Assembly: GCA_963693285.1 (NCBI GenBank)
Contig: OY848917.1
Coordinates: forward strand, 4,144,618-4,208,617
Direction of reading: 5' to 3'
Source of the DNA: Xestospongia muta
Taxonomy: Eukaryota > Porifera > Demospongiae > Haplosclerida > Petrosiidae
DNA: 64,000 nucleotides
Shown here: in pieces, positions 45,804 through 57,544 of the stretch
Layout: every line of letters starts with the position of its first letter
Numbering within the stretch: the first letter of the stretch is position 1
Position numbers and translations under genes: made by a program
The notes under the pieces: generated by a model
The model's input: the letters and a program-made list of their open reading frames with translations, nothing else
What the model was told of the DNA's origin: nothing
Databases searched by the model: none

Positions 45804-47420
45804 ATGTCAGCCATTAAAACACTTTTAGTAATTTGTTTTTTGCTTCATTCTTCGACCGGCGAGCTACCTCTTCATCCAACAGAAACCCCCTCGGTGCTCT
45901 ATACTCGTAACGAAGGCAAACATGATACCAGGTTGTCAATCTTGTTTCTTCACTCTATGTATCCATCTCATTTCATGAATTTAGTAGCATTGGGAGCTGA
46001 GCTTGTGAGCAGAGGTCACCGAGTGACATCATTGAGACCAACAGTTGAAAGTTATGAACATCTTCCTGAAAAGGCCAAATCACGAGGAATAGAATTTATA
46101 TCAGCTGATTTTATACCTCTCTGGCTATATAAACAAGATACAGAAGGTGGTAAACATCGAAACAATACAAACATTTTGACAATGATGTATAGCATAACTA
46201 ATGTTCTATTTAATTCAAGTGAAGATGGTGACATTTATCTCGTCAAAATGAAGAAAATCATAGATACAATGAAGTCCAGTGATTATGATTATGTAGTATC
46301 TGACATAACTGTTCTTCCTCTTATGTACTATATGTCGCAAGCTTGGAAAGACATAAACATAATGATTGTTATGCCAACTTCACCGATACAACCTCAATAT
46401 ATAATACCATGGCCTTATCCAAGATTTCTTAGTCCATACACTGACAACATGTCATTTTTTGACCGGTTTCTAAACACTATCATATATAATCCTCTGGAGA
46501 GAGCAACATTTGTTTTGGTCAGTTTTATAATGAAAATTGACAAACAACAAGGTATCATTGATTACACTACACTAATGGTAGAGCACCCTATGTTATTCAA
46601 CTCAGTGATTGGATTTGATTGGCCTAAAACTAGACTTCCACTACAACATTATGTTGGCCCAATGTTTGTTCAACCATCGCCTCCCTTAGATCCTGCACTT
46701 GTTAATTGGTTGTCAAGCCATTCATCGGACTCTAAAATTATTTATATTAGTATGGGAACAACTGGTGAGGTTACTGATGCCATGACAAAAGCTTTTGTAG
46801 AACTTTCAAAGGACTACATCATAGTGTGGTCATTACATGAATCTAATCGTGACATACTTAACAATGTAAACATTAATGAAGATCAAATCTATATTTCCTC
46901 CTGGATATCACAGCTAACAATGCTGCAACATCCATATGTAGCAGTGGCTATTGTGCATTGTGGTATCAATGGTGTATTAGAAGCGTTGTATTACTCTGTA
47001 CCTGTTATATGCTTTCCAAATGCCTTTGACCAATTTGATATTGCACGTAGGCTAGAGTCACAAGGATTAGGACTATCATTTTCACCTACTCAAGTGATGA
47101 TGGAAGATGTTATAGAATCTGTCCACAAACTCAGGACAGATCATTATAGAGAACAAGTTAGAAAAATTAGTCGTTTATTAAGAGCTGGTGGAGGAGTAAA
47201 GAAAGGTGCTGATTTGGTAGAATTATATGCTGATGTAGGACATGATCACGGTATTCCATCCTTTATTCGTTACAAATGGAGCTGGATACAATACTACAAT
47301 GTTGATGTGTGGTTAATAATAGTAACCACAGTTATTGTCATCATCTGGGGATGCTCTAAAGTGTGTGCATGTTGTTGTAAGTGTTGTTGTAGAGGTCGTC
47401 AAAAGACTAAGAGAGATTAA
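45804..47420 (+). CDS. UDP-glucuronosyltransferase (GT1 family, 538 aa)
   Basis: Single-exon ER membrane enzyme that transfers a sugar from a UDP-sugar to small lipophilic acceptors. The ATG at 45804 starts a signal peptide (MSAIKTLLVICFLLHSSTG). The N-terminal acceptor half includes the HSMYPSHFMNLVALGAELVS segment. The UGT signature is at about 378-422: VAIVHCGINGVLEALYYSVP followed by the FDQFDIARRLESQGLG segment, with His and Asp/Gln donor-binding positions present. A C-terminal membrane anchor (about 501-520) is followed by a Cys-rich cytosolic tail ending KTKRD, which fits the KxKxx ER-retrieval pattern. Length is typical of animal UGTs. It begins 130 bp after the previous gene. Sugar donor and acceptor are unknown. 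Confidence 0.93.
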   Translation: MSAIKTLLVICFLLHSSTGELPLHPTETPSVLYTRNEGKHDTRLSILFLHSMYPSHFMNLVALGAELVSRGHRVTSLRPTVESYEHLPEKAKSRGIEFISADFIPLWLYKQDTEGGKHRNNTNILTMMYSITNVLFNSSEDGDIYLVKMKKIIDTMKSSDYDYVVSDITVLPLMYYMSQAWKDINIMIVMPTSPIQPQYIIPWPYPRFLSPYTDNMSFFDRFLNTIIYNPLERATFVLVSFIMKIDKQQGIIDYTTLMVEHPMLFNSVIGFDWPKTRLPLQHYVGPMFVQPSPPLDPALVNWLSSHSSDSKIIYISMGTTGEVTDAMTKAFVELSKDYIIVWSLHESNRDILNNVNINEDQIYISSWISQLTMLQHPYVAVAIVHCGINGVLEALYYSVPVICFPNAFDQFDIARRLESQGLGLSFSPTQVMMEDVIESVHKLRTDHYREQVRKISRLLRAGGGVKKGADLVELYADVGHDHGIPSFIRYKWSWIQYYNVDVWLIIVTTVIVIIWGCSKVCACCCKCCCRGRQKTKRD

Positions 47421-47807
47421 ACTTTATATTCAAATTTACAAACACTTATGTAACTATTCATTTATGATGACCATAGATTAGTAAAGTCAATTACCGCTGG
47501 TAATGTTTCCGTTTAGGGGGCACGTCCTGTGGAGCACACCCATAGGCGTATCTAGGGCTCACAACATACCAGGGCTAATTAATTATTCAGAAAATTAATC
47601 GATATTATTAATAGTTATTAGTGTTTATTATTATAATTATTGCCATTACAAGTGGGTGCGGTTGCTTCAGCTAAATTGCAATTTTTTATGAGCAGATTGT
47701 TTTACCCGGGCAATGCCCCGGCCCCGTGCCTGCCCGGGTCTAAATACGCCGGTGGTTATACCCTTGGAAAAAAGGTGTGTTTGTGTTTGTGTGACACTAC
47801 CTCAGTG
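47421..47807. repeat. Spacer with a GC-rich repeat-like patch
   Basis: Most of this stretch is AT-rich, but 47702-47755 is sharply GC-rich with nested inverted units built on CCCGGGCA and GCCCCGGCC. An earlier CCCATAGGCGTATCTAGGG at about 47549 resembles the ends of the element at 56634-57090. It probably contains repeat debris; no element boundaries could be set. Confidence 0.45.
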
Positions 47808-48781
47808 ATGGCAACTGGTGAGTTGATTCGAGACGACTGGGTGGGTATTGTCAATTAATAAGATTCCCTAGACCTTTCTTTTTCTATTGTTCAATTATAA
47901 GGAGTTATCTGACTTGCAGAGTAACTTGTCTGGTAACTATGGATTGTACTAGTCTGGCTGTCAGACAACAACTCTGTTTGATTATATCGTTTTGAGCTGA
48001 TTTCATTTTGGTCTTTGTTAACCACAGATAGTATTGATATGATATCTGTACACTTTAAATGAAGTGTCATGTCCATTTTGCAACTTGGACTATTAAAGAA
48101 TCAACTTTATTTTTTATTTTATAGTCAATCATCCAGTAGATTTATTTCTAACTCGTTATTTAAACCTCGATGCTGTTATTGCTTGCCCCATTCCTATTGG
48201 TAATGGGCTCTTTGCTAATGGTCTGATATCATCAGATGCTTGGAGACAAGTTACAAGTATGAGTGATAGTGACTACGACAAAGCTAACAAAATCGTTAGA
48301 GAGCTACTGAAACAGTTAATGGCTGATAGCAATCCAAATCAATTTCTAAGAAAGATTTGTTTGTTTCTACAGTAACAATTCAAGAAGATAGCATTCCAAA
48401 GCAAATTGGAGCTTAGATGAAGAATCTTACAGGTATGGAATTATAAAAAAGAATATGACAGTCACTCTTTGTTATGTACATACACCTATCACATTGATTT
48501 TATATAATAAGTATACTGAGTGATCAATTTTCTAAATGTCATAAAGAGCATGTATGGTGACATTTTTAATTGTGTCATTATAGTTTTTATTTTATAACTC
48601 TAGGTTTATAGCAATAAACATTTTCTATTTATAAAAAGGATTTAACAATAGCATAAACTCTTTGAGGGTCCAATAATGTCAGGAGGTTCATTTTTTTATT
48701 TAATTCTAGATGCAACCCCACAAACCATAGATATGACTATAGGTGTGTCTAAAGATGACTTCACATCCCATCAACCTAGTG
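47808..48781 (+). pseudogene. Relic of a small helical, possibly death-fold gene
   Basis: A possible first exon (47808-47817, ATGGCAACTG then GTGAGT) joins in frame to 48125, giving MAT-VNHPVDLFLTRYLNLDAV. It continues as DSDYDKANKIVRELLKQLMA, then DSNPNQFLRKICLFLQ, and stops at 48375. Beyond the stop a shifted frame reads IQEDSIPKQIGA, stop, MKNLT and meets a donor at 48432. The next exon (48710-48781) is phase-compatible, encoding DATPQTIDMTIGVSKDDFTS. The shift and two stops suggest recent inactivation, although an 86-aa protein ending at 48375 is possible. The KAxKI...SNPxxFLRK segment resembles 32998-32700. Confidence 0.45.
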
Positions 48782-49587
48782 GTAAGTGTATAAAGTTATA
48801 CATGCATCTCTATCTCTCTCTCTCTCTAGAGTCAGTGTAACAATGAGCTACCTGCAAATCTGAAAACAAAACTTGTTCTTTTCCAGAAGTTTTTTGTGAC
48901 TTATTTGACTTTTCAGTTTCCATTCCTTCTCATTAATACTTACAAAATAATAAAGAAAGAGCCAAAATTTAAGGAATGTTATCCAGATTTTTTATGACAG
49001 GCTGTGATTAATTATTTTAGAATTTTGGTAGCTAGTTTAAAGAGTAAGTTATTAAACTTATTACCCTATTGTCATTATTGATTCACACAGTTATCTTGTA
49101 ATCAAAATATTTAAAACATTGTGTCTGTCTAAAAAAAGAATATCTTTCAGTATGTATATACTTCTAGGAATTGTAACAATTCCTAGCATAGTCAATGAAG
49201 TGAAAGATGAACAATGTATTATTCACTTCTTAGTCATCCTTATATTACACAACCTATAAAGTAATATACATGTATGCATATACATATAAAAATGAAACTA
49301 TGATGCGACTGCATGTTATATGAGATTCAAAATTTTAAGTTGTATAAGCTCAACCATAGATTCATACTCTAGATGCATATATTATAGTGTCATGAGATGT
49401 CAATGAACTCATTCATACTAATGTGGATATGATTATATGTAGTACAAGCTAAACAGAATGAAGAAATATCTTTGTTAGTGTGTACAACTACATACATTCG
49501 CTATAAGAACATTATAACAGTACACCCTGACCTCACAATGATCAACTGATAGCAACTAACCAAGTAAAGAAAAGAAAGAATGGATAC

Positions 49588-49650
49588 ATCATCATCCTTA
49601 CAGAGATCATGACCACTAGTCCTTACCAAGATCTCCAAGACATAAAAGTA
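49588..49650 (+). pseudogene. Fragment similar to the hinge region of the downstream kinase
   Basis: About 60 bp parallel 54513-54570 of the kelch-kinase gene. ACAGAGATCATGACCACTAG is shared exactly, and flanking bases are similar, giving IILTEIMTTS against ILTEIMTTS. No other kinase sequence surrounds it. It is probably the last trace of a decayed upstream paralog. Confidence 0.6.
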
Positions 49651-50321
49651 TATTGAATGACAAAAAAGTGTAATGAAGTTGTTATCAATTGATTTTTTAC
49701 GTCTTGTATACATGTTTTTTTTTTAAATAGTTAGTTAGGCCATTAACTCATTTATTAATTTTAAAATATTAACTAACATCTTAAACAAGACTAGTTTACT
49801 ATTCCTGTACAAGTACAATAAACAATATATTAAATCCATTTAGTCTAAAGTAAATATTGTTGTTAAAGAGTGAAGAGCTGGGTTTTGCTAATCCTGAACT
49901 AAAACTTTTAATAGCTATATTGGCTTTAAAGTAACAAATAAAAAAAGAAAAAGCGACTTTGTTGTGTTGAGCTAAATGACTTAAATTATATTGAAAATGG
50001 ATGGATGGATGAATAATACATAGAAAGCCTAATATCTGTGATTGGTACATGGAAGTTAAGTGCATGGATGACTAAATGTTAATGGATGAATAGAATAATA
50101 GATAATGGAGCAAGTTTTATATTGGGTAGTATCCTTCCTCTAGCTACCACTATGTGCTGTCATTATCCATTATGTAAACTTAGTAAGGACAACTACAGAC
50201 TTTTTATTAGACATGAAATTCTTAATATAGACACTACATATGTGTATGACTACCACATGTCTGATACTGCTACAGAACTTAGCAGTATTAGGAATTAACT
50301 TTCTCTATCAACTTAATTTTC

Positions 50322-50371
50322 GGGTGGTTCTTGGTGTAACTTCATAGTACAAGTTACACCAACAAGGACCC
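50322..50371. repeat. Short imperfect palindrome
   Basis: GGTTCTTGGTGTAACTT (50326-50342) is inverted as AAGTTACACCAACAAGGACC (50351-50370) around an 8-bp loop. The 21 bp at 50322-50342 match the reverse complement of 36503-36523 exactly, so the motif is repeated in the window. Confidence 0.7.
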
Positions 50372-50767
50372 TAACTTTCTCTATTAAGTTTATAACTACA
50401 ACCATTCACTCTAAGGAAATTATTATATACTGAAAGAAATTCAATGGCTTTCCTGCTTGATTTGGAAAAATCACTTTAAAAATATGCAATGCAGCACAAC
50501 TTCCATCTGCTTATATCACTTGAGGGTGATTTTGTTATTTTAAGATTATACATTTAAAAATTACATGATATTGAACATTTGTAACCTTGGTATGATTACA
50601 GTGTATATTAGTATATTGCTCAGTTCTATGTAGGGGTCTGACACACAGCCATCACTCAATTAAAAGTTTAAAAGATGTAATAGTATTCATAGTTGCCTTA
50701 GCTAGCCCCTCCTTTAAGGGAACGCCCTCTCATTGTTCCTCATATAGCAGTCTTCGTTGTGTACGCA

Positions 50768-53700
50768 ATGGCTACCGGTGAAGTATCTTCAGGTAATGTT
50801 ACTAGATCAAGTTTTATCTGCATTATTTTCAGCTCTGGCTGAGTTGCCCGATCGCCTGAAAGTGAACTGTATCTAATTAGTATAGCTATTATTGCCCAAG
50901 TCTTATAGTGACTTGATCATGAACTCTATCTAAATAGTATATATAGCTATTTTACAAGTCTTCTAGTGATGTCATCACATAGTGTATGTTAGCTTATATA
51001 ACCTATTTGATCAAACGATATGTCATCCTCTCTGTATATAGGACAATACAAACTTGAAAGAAGAGCTTTCCATCACTCTCAAGTGATTGGTAGCAATCTA
51101 TATTTGTGGGGTGGGGGACCACCAGGAATGCCTCAAGTTCATGACAATGATATGAAAAGAAAACTCACATCTCAAGTACAGATCTTCAATATTACATCTG
51201 GTAAATGGGACACTAAACCCACCAAAGGGAATCCTCCACTAGCATGGACAGGCTATTCCTGTAGTTCATTGAACAATAAGGTCTATTACTTTGGAGGACA
51301 TTGTGGTCATTCTGTTTGCTACCATAATAGTCTTAATGAACTAGATACTTCCACTCTAACCTGGACGCAGATATCACCAACAGATGATGGGAGACCAGTG
51401 ATGAAGAGAGGCTTTGGTGATATGACGTTGACTGAATCTGGAGGAGTATATTGTCTTCTAGTTATAGGAGGTATTGGAACCCCACCATCTTTGTATCTAC
51501 CACAAACACATTATATTCCATCTCCTGGTGGTAGAGTACGTACCAATGAACAAAACCTATATAACATATCCACAAGTAAGTTCATCCAAAATGTATGATG
51601 TTATAATTTTAATAAATCACATCACACTGTACTGAGAGGAATCCAATGGTATCAAAATTAACTCTGTAGCAAGCAGATAATTCTTTTGCAAGATTATGAC
51701 TTCACAATAAAACACTGACTAGAGCTACAAAGGTTGTATAATTAGCAGGAGTGTCTGTGGAAGACTATAATGATTTCAGGACTATCTGGTATGTGTAGTG
51801 TGCCAAGAGTAAAAAGGTGGTATTGGCAGAACACTAAATTTTGTTTGGTTTGACTTTGCTAGGGGAGGGGTTAAAATTATAATAAAGTATTCTAATGTTG
51901 CAATATTTATACTGAGCCATTACCAATATTGATGTTAGTTACAGTTATATATACCAAAATGTTAAACCCAGATTCCTTTTGCTACTATTGAGAAGTACTT
52001 CATTTATAAAAAATAATAAAACACTTGTAGCAGCTACTATCTACATGTTTAATTACACATCTAAAATTTTACTTAATATTAAATATTTTACTATCTGAAA
52101 GATACTGCCTTAACAATCACACCAATTATAGAAATCCAGTTTTGTCAAAACTACTCATTAGCAAGTAATATACTAAACTTATGGTTGGATATAATCTGCA
52201 AACTCAAACCAAACCAATATGTCAATTAACAAAATAGATCAGTGGATCATGATCACATTACTTCTATAATGACTATTCTGTTTGCTCTATTTAGATGAAT
52301 GGATAGTACCTGATATCAGTGGACAGTGTATGCCACCTAATCATGCTTTTATTATGGAGTCAATACACAATACCAGAGCAGTCATCTTTGGTGGTTCAAT
52401 TGAAGGCGGTAGCACATTTAGTAATACTATATATATAGTGGACATTATCAGCAATACATTGGTATGTTATATTATCATTTATACACTGACTAATAATATG
52501 CTATAATGTGTGTTAATTGAGTTCATTTTTCTATTATATCTAGCACTGGCAAACTATTACTAAACCTGACCCAGTAGTACAGTGGCCAGAGGAAACTTGG
52601 GCTCATGCTGCCAGTATTATCACTGGATCAGTATCACCTATACTAGTGGTGATAGGTGGACGGAATAAAGACAAGAAAACGCTAAAAGACTGCTGGATAC
52701 TGGATTGTAATAAGAAGTCATGGACAAAGGTATATCATGATGTGTTACTCTAACCAGTTCTATGATAGTATGTATCTGTTAAGTAGAAAGATTTGTTATA
52801 AATGATTGATGACACACCACAAACAATCCTAAAATCATCTATAATATCATACATTTATAGTATTCTTAAGATGATTATTTGTATCAAGTCTTGTTCAAAT
52901 TAATTTGGTATAAAAAGATTGTTTTTTGCATAAACTGATGCATTCACATATATTACAGATTAATCTACCTAACTCAGTCACTGAGAGATATGGTCACTCT
53001 CTATCAGTCTACATGAAGGAACCACATCATGTGTGGTTAATTATAGTAGGAGGTACAGTGAAATTTGGCTTACCTATCACAGATCCCAATATAACGATGA
53101 TAATTGAACTAGGTAACTATGACTCAATGCACTGAAAAACCACCATAAAACTACATAATTGATGTCATATTACTTTGTATTACTAGAAATTACACTGCCA
53201 TCCCAAGGTAACAAAAAGTTATCTGGATATTCTACATGACATGCAATGAAAACTTTAAGGAATATTGATAATATTATGTACCAAAATACCTGACACACAA
53301 GTTGTAGAATCTAGAGTGACTACCAAGTCATAAACACTTTGTTACTACCCATAATTGGATTTGATATAATTAAAGCCAAAGAAGTGAAGTCAGATCTAAT
53401 TGACTAGATTAACCACATACCTGTTATCATATTGTATACTGACATTAGTAAGTCTTGTGTTTTCTAACGTAGTTCTTAAAGATGGTCAGTGGTCAGTGGA
53501 GTTTGTGCTAGACTCAAATGGATTTATCTCAACTGATAATTACCAGCAAAGTGTACTCACAGAAGGAAGAAGAGAATGGATAAAACAGCAACAAAGTAAA
53601 CCAAGTCAAGACAACTTGTCAACCAATGAAACAGTTCTTCAACCTAACTACCTAAATTTTCAAGAAAGGCTACTGGAACTAGAATCTCAACAGGATAGAC

Positions 53701-55041
53701 AACAAGGTAACCTAACTGTTTTGTGAGTAGTTTATTTATGAATGGATATATGAATGGAATGATGAATATGATTGGGTATTTGTATGGACATGGATATATA
53801 GAGTGGTTAGTGGTTGGATAGACTTGTGGATGGATGTATTGATGAATAGATATTCCAACAGAAAAATGAAGAATGAAATATAATGTGTAGATAGGCTAAC
53901 CAAAGGAACAGATGAGCACATGATGAATGTGTGTATGGATATATAGATTGATAGATGGATGCTTAGATGGATAGATTGATGGTCAAGTAGATGTTACTTA
54001 TATTGATGTTAACAACAAGTAGTCAATCACGATACCGTATTATTTCTAGGTGAATTACAAGATGTAAGATCTAAGAGAGATCAATATCAACAAAGTAATC
54101 TCCGTCTACTACAACAACTACAACAAACAGAACAAGCTAGACAAGATGTTGCACGACAGTCACAGGAGTATAGACAACAGTTACAAGATTCTCAACTACT
54201 ATTGCAAGAGTCTCAAGAAACAGTTCGTAGTCTGCGACAACAGTTAGAGCAGCTTCGTTTACAACAGGGGCAACCTCATTGGGTCGTGGATAGAGAGGAA
54301 GTGACTATGACACATGAAATCTTAGGTGATGGGTCATATGGCAAAGTTAAAGTGGCTATGTTCCGAGGTCTAAGAGTAGCTGCTAAGTCTCTTCATGATA
54401 TCATAATCTCAGACTATACACGAGATCTTTTTGCAAGGGAAATGGACATTGCTTCTAGAGTACGTCATCCTAATCTTGTCCAATTCATTGGAGCTACTAG
54501 AGTGGGCACACCCATTATCCTGACAGAGATCATGACCACTAGTCTTTACAAAGAGCTCCAAAAGAAAGCATTGACACAACCTCAAATACTTAGTATCAGT
54601 CAAGATGTTGCTTTAGCTCTGAACTACCTCCATCTATGGAAGCCCAACCCTATTATACATCGAGATGTAAGTAGCCCTAATGTCCTGTTAGAACCATCAG
54701 TCGGTAATAGCTTCAAAGCTAAAGTAACTGATTATGGAGCAGCTAACCTCCAACAACAAGCAAGGACAGACATGCCAGGAAACCCAGCTTATGCTGCCCC
54801 AGAGTCACGTTATCCAGATGACCATACACCAGCAATGGATGTATACAGTTACTCTGTTCTCCTAATGGAGATGATCTTACATTCTCCACCTGCTATGACA
54901 GTTACAGAGAGAGAACAACAAGCTAGTAGAGTGTCATGGCCTCCTATGTCCTCTCTAATACAAAGGTGTCTTAATCGAAATCATCATCGTCGTCCAACTA
55001 TGATCCAGATCTTAGATCAACTTAAACTACTAAGAGTATAA
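50768..55041 (+). CDS. Kelch repeat-coiled coil-protein kinase (763 aa, 7 exons)
   Basis: Exons 50768-50792, 51042-51575, 52295-52461, 52544-52729, 52959-53112, 53473-53706 and 54050-55041 join in frame (2,292 nt). Kelch-type beta-propeller repeats occupy about 10-370 (YLWGGG, KVYYFGGHCG, AVIFGGSIEG, LVVIGGRNKD, LIIVGGTVKF). A Gln-rich coiled coil follows at about 400-515. The C-terminal kinase domain (518-763) has the Gly loop GDGSYGKV, Lys546 (AAKSL), the catalytic loop IIHRDVSSPNVLL with Asp639, and APE as YAAPES. The DFG motif reads D661-Y-G. Catalytic Lys and both Asp residues are kept, so activity is likely. Sequence style is tyrosine kinase-like (TKL). This domain set, with an N-terminal propeller as the likely ligand-binding part, may define a sponge-type receptor-like cytosolic kinase; targets are unknown. 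Confidence 0.85.
53740..53985. repeat. Degenerate GGATGGAT-type minisatellite in intron 6
   Basis: The intron holds imperfect repeats of ATGGATRGAT/GAATGGAT units. A 61-codon minus-strand frame across it is a product of the repeat and is not called. Confidence 0.6.
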
Positions 55042-56633
55042 TGAACTAGTCGATGTCGAATTTGCTAACTAAACAAGTGTTGTGTGGTACATTGTTAGAA
55101 TTTGCGTACATTTTTCATTTTATTATTAATATTTACTGTGTGTACAATATTAGGACATTTTATTACTGCTACTTTTCTTAACTAATTTGTGGACTTCAAT
55201 GATTTTATTAGTACATATTATTATATGAGTATAAAGTATTTATTACCTGTATTACAGATTGATAGACAACCATCCTCATTGTTAAACTGGCTAAAACAAC
55301 TTGCTGAAGTGACAATATGTCAACTAAAGAGAGAGTTCTCAAATGTAACTATCTTAAATAGTTCTCTTAATTGACTACTATGTAGCTCAACAAATAAAAA
55401 GTTTAAATCTCAACATATCTTTATTAAAGTTTTTAATTGTAATTTCATTAAACACTTCATTTAACATTGGTTTAATGAGCAAATTAAACATACACTGAAA
55501 TGTGGCTTAATTTTAAAGTTAATACGTTTTAAGACTACATGTATTAGAACAACCTAATTGTTATTTTAAGCCTTCGACTTTATGTATGAGCATCCTCCTA
55601 CATTTAGTAAGAAAATAAACATTGTACCTCTCAAAGACTAATTCTGAGATTTTAAGCAAGGATTTGTCCCTTGAGCTGCTACAACAAATGATGCAAGTCT
55701 CCTGTACTATTCTAGAGATGAAGATCTGCTTCCAAAAATATGAAAATTACTAATTGCTTTTGCTGGGTACTCAGAATGGCATTGTACCATATCCAAATCC
55801 CCCAATAACTTTAGAATCTCTTTTTACACGTACTTATTCCTAAACATGGAAAATGGGAATATCAACTCAATGTTACAGTGGAAATACAGTCTTTGTTGTC
55901 ATGGTAACTAATATGGAGTGCCATCTATGAAATCAATACTGAATTAAACCTGGTTAGTAGAGGGGCTTAAATTAAAGCGACTGGATTACTGACCTCATTA
56001 ATCATGAACTGAATGACATCATTGGAATAGTTTATAGATTTTTTCAATGGGAGGATGAGTTGATGTCTTAACTTTTACTGGCTACAGATTTTTTGAAACT
56101 GGCTAATCAGTGATAAGTAGGCGTTTACATAAGAACACGGTTTTATGGAGTCAAAAGTGCCGAAGAGCAAAAAACATAGAAATTTAATAAGATATAAAAT
56201 ATATGGATTAGATCTTTAAATCATGCAATGATTACAGCAGACAAACTTTCAGGCAATTCCAGTCTTCTATTTTAGCAACAAGTTCTAATGAAGTGAGCAG
56301 TCGTCATATGTATCACCAAGAGGAGAACTATGTAGACTATCAAAGGAACATCTTATTAATGAGACTAGTTGTAATTTGTATGATATGAGTATTATTGGGT
56401 AATCTCTCTTCTAATTAATTATTATGTTACAGTCATAATAGATAAGAACACAGTAGATACTTGCTTTAGTCTCTTCTACTACATATGACCACTAAACAGT
56501 ACTATGTATATACTGATGATATCACGTTGATGTTACTTGGGTTTAAGACTTTTCTCAGTCAAAATTTTAATGCATAGACTGTGGTTACCATTTCTAGAAT
56601 ACTGTAAGCAAAATAAAAAATAGACACGGATAT
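55042..56633. other. 3' flank of the kelch-kinase gene, with a possible extra exon
   Basis: At 55259-55374 a good acceptor (TGTATTACAG) precedes an open stretch (IDRQPSSLLNWLKQLAEVTI, then CQLKREFSNV) ending in TGA. AATAAA follows at 55393-55398. It may be an alternative terminal exon or part of the 3' UTR of the kinase gene. The rest, to 56633, holds nothing recognisable. Confidence 0.4.
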
Positions 56634-57090
56634 ATACTCATAGGAGGCTGAAGGGGGGGCTGGAGGGGCTAGAGCCCCCCCAATATTTAGAAAGAGGGGG
56701 CTCAGCCCCCCCAAAGTTTTATTGCTTGCTACTTACCCCACAAAAAGAATCTAAGTTAATCTTATTGGTGTTAATGAAACTGTCAAAAGTTTTGACATAA
56801 TATTTGGAGGCCACAATGACGGAAAAATGGCTTAACAATTGTCTGGTCCTTCATGTATACAAATGCATAACCAATGAGTGTGATCTTGTTGAAATAGCTA
56901 AGGAATTTGTTATGGTAAATGATGAGTGAAGGAAATACTTTGGTACATTTTAAATTAATGTTGGTAATACTGATTGTGATTATATCAAACATAGTTTCTG
57001 CATTATGGGTACGTTAATGTCTGCATATTCATCACATAGTTATGGTGTGAGCCCCCCCAAAATATAAGTGCCTCATCCGCCTATGATACT
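56634..57090. mobile_element. Non-autonomous element with CATAGGCGGA-type ends and poly-C blocks
   Basis: The left end (TACTCATAGGAGGCTGA) is related to the reverse complement of the right end (AGTATCATAGGCGGATGAGG). Just inside both ends and once internally sit GAGCCCCCCCAA blocks, so the element is strikingly G/C-tract-rich at its ends and AT-rich inside. No transposase frame. About 457 bp. Confidence 0.6.
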
Positions 57091-57376
57091 AACCATTCCT
57101 GTATTTACTAGTGGAGAAGACTTCATAACTATATTTCTAAATCAAATAGAAAAGTCATTAATCATGTGATCTCTACACCCACTATTAATCAATATGTTTA
57201 TGTATCATATTGACCACCTCAATAAGCTTGTTTTGTGTTATGTGTCTGTTGTGATAAGCAGTCACATGTTAAGTAGGGTAGGAGGTGGGTGACTTGTATA
57301 CTAATTGTAAGTGTGAAGTGATCTGTCATTAGATGTATATAAACATTAACTGTTTATTATAATAGAAAGATAACTT

Positions 57377-57382
57377 TTTATT
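57377..57382 (-). terminator. Poly(A) signal AATAAA
   Basis: On the minus strand AATAAA lies about 160 nt after the stop of the beta-helix membrane protein gene. Confidence 0.45.
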
Positions 57383-57544
57383 AGCCAGCAATAACACAAA
57401 GCAGCATCATAGCACTTGAATAAAATAATTGTTAGGACAGTATAATTTCCTTGTCACGCTTACTACACTACTACATTACATAGAAGACATGACAAATATG
57501 AATGGCATACATATAATCAGCAAATATTGTTAGAATTAGCAGCA

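Larger units (their letters stand above)
48782..50767. other. Spacer upstream of the kelch-kinase gene
   Basis: About 2 kb. It contains a (TC)n tract near 48812-48828, the kinase fragment at 49588-49650 and the palindrome at 50322-50371. No intact gene was seen. Confidence 0.5.

Noticed and set aside
47640..47858. 72-codon plus-strand frame over the GC-rich patch
   Set aside because: Its composition follows the GC-rich repeat and it does not join in frame to the exon at 48125; the short ATG exon at 47808 fits better.
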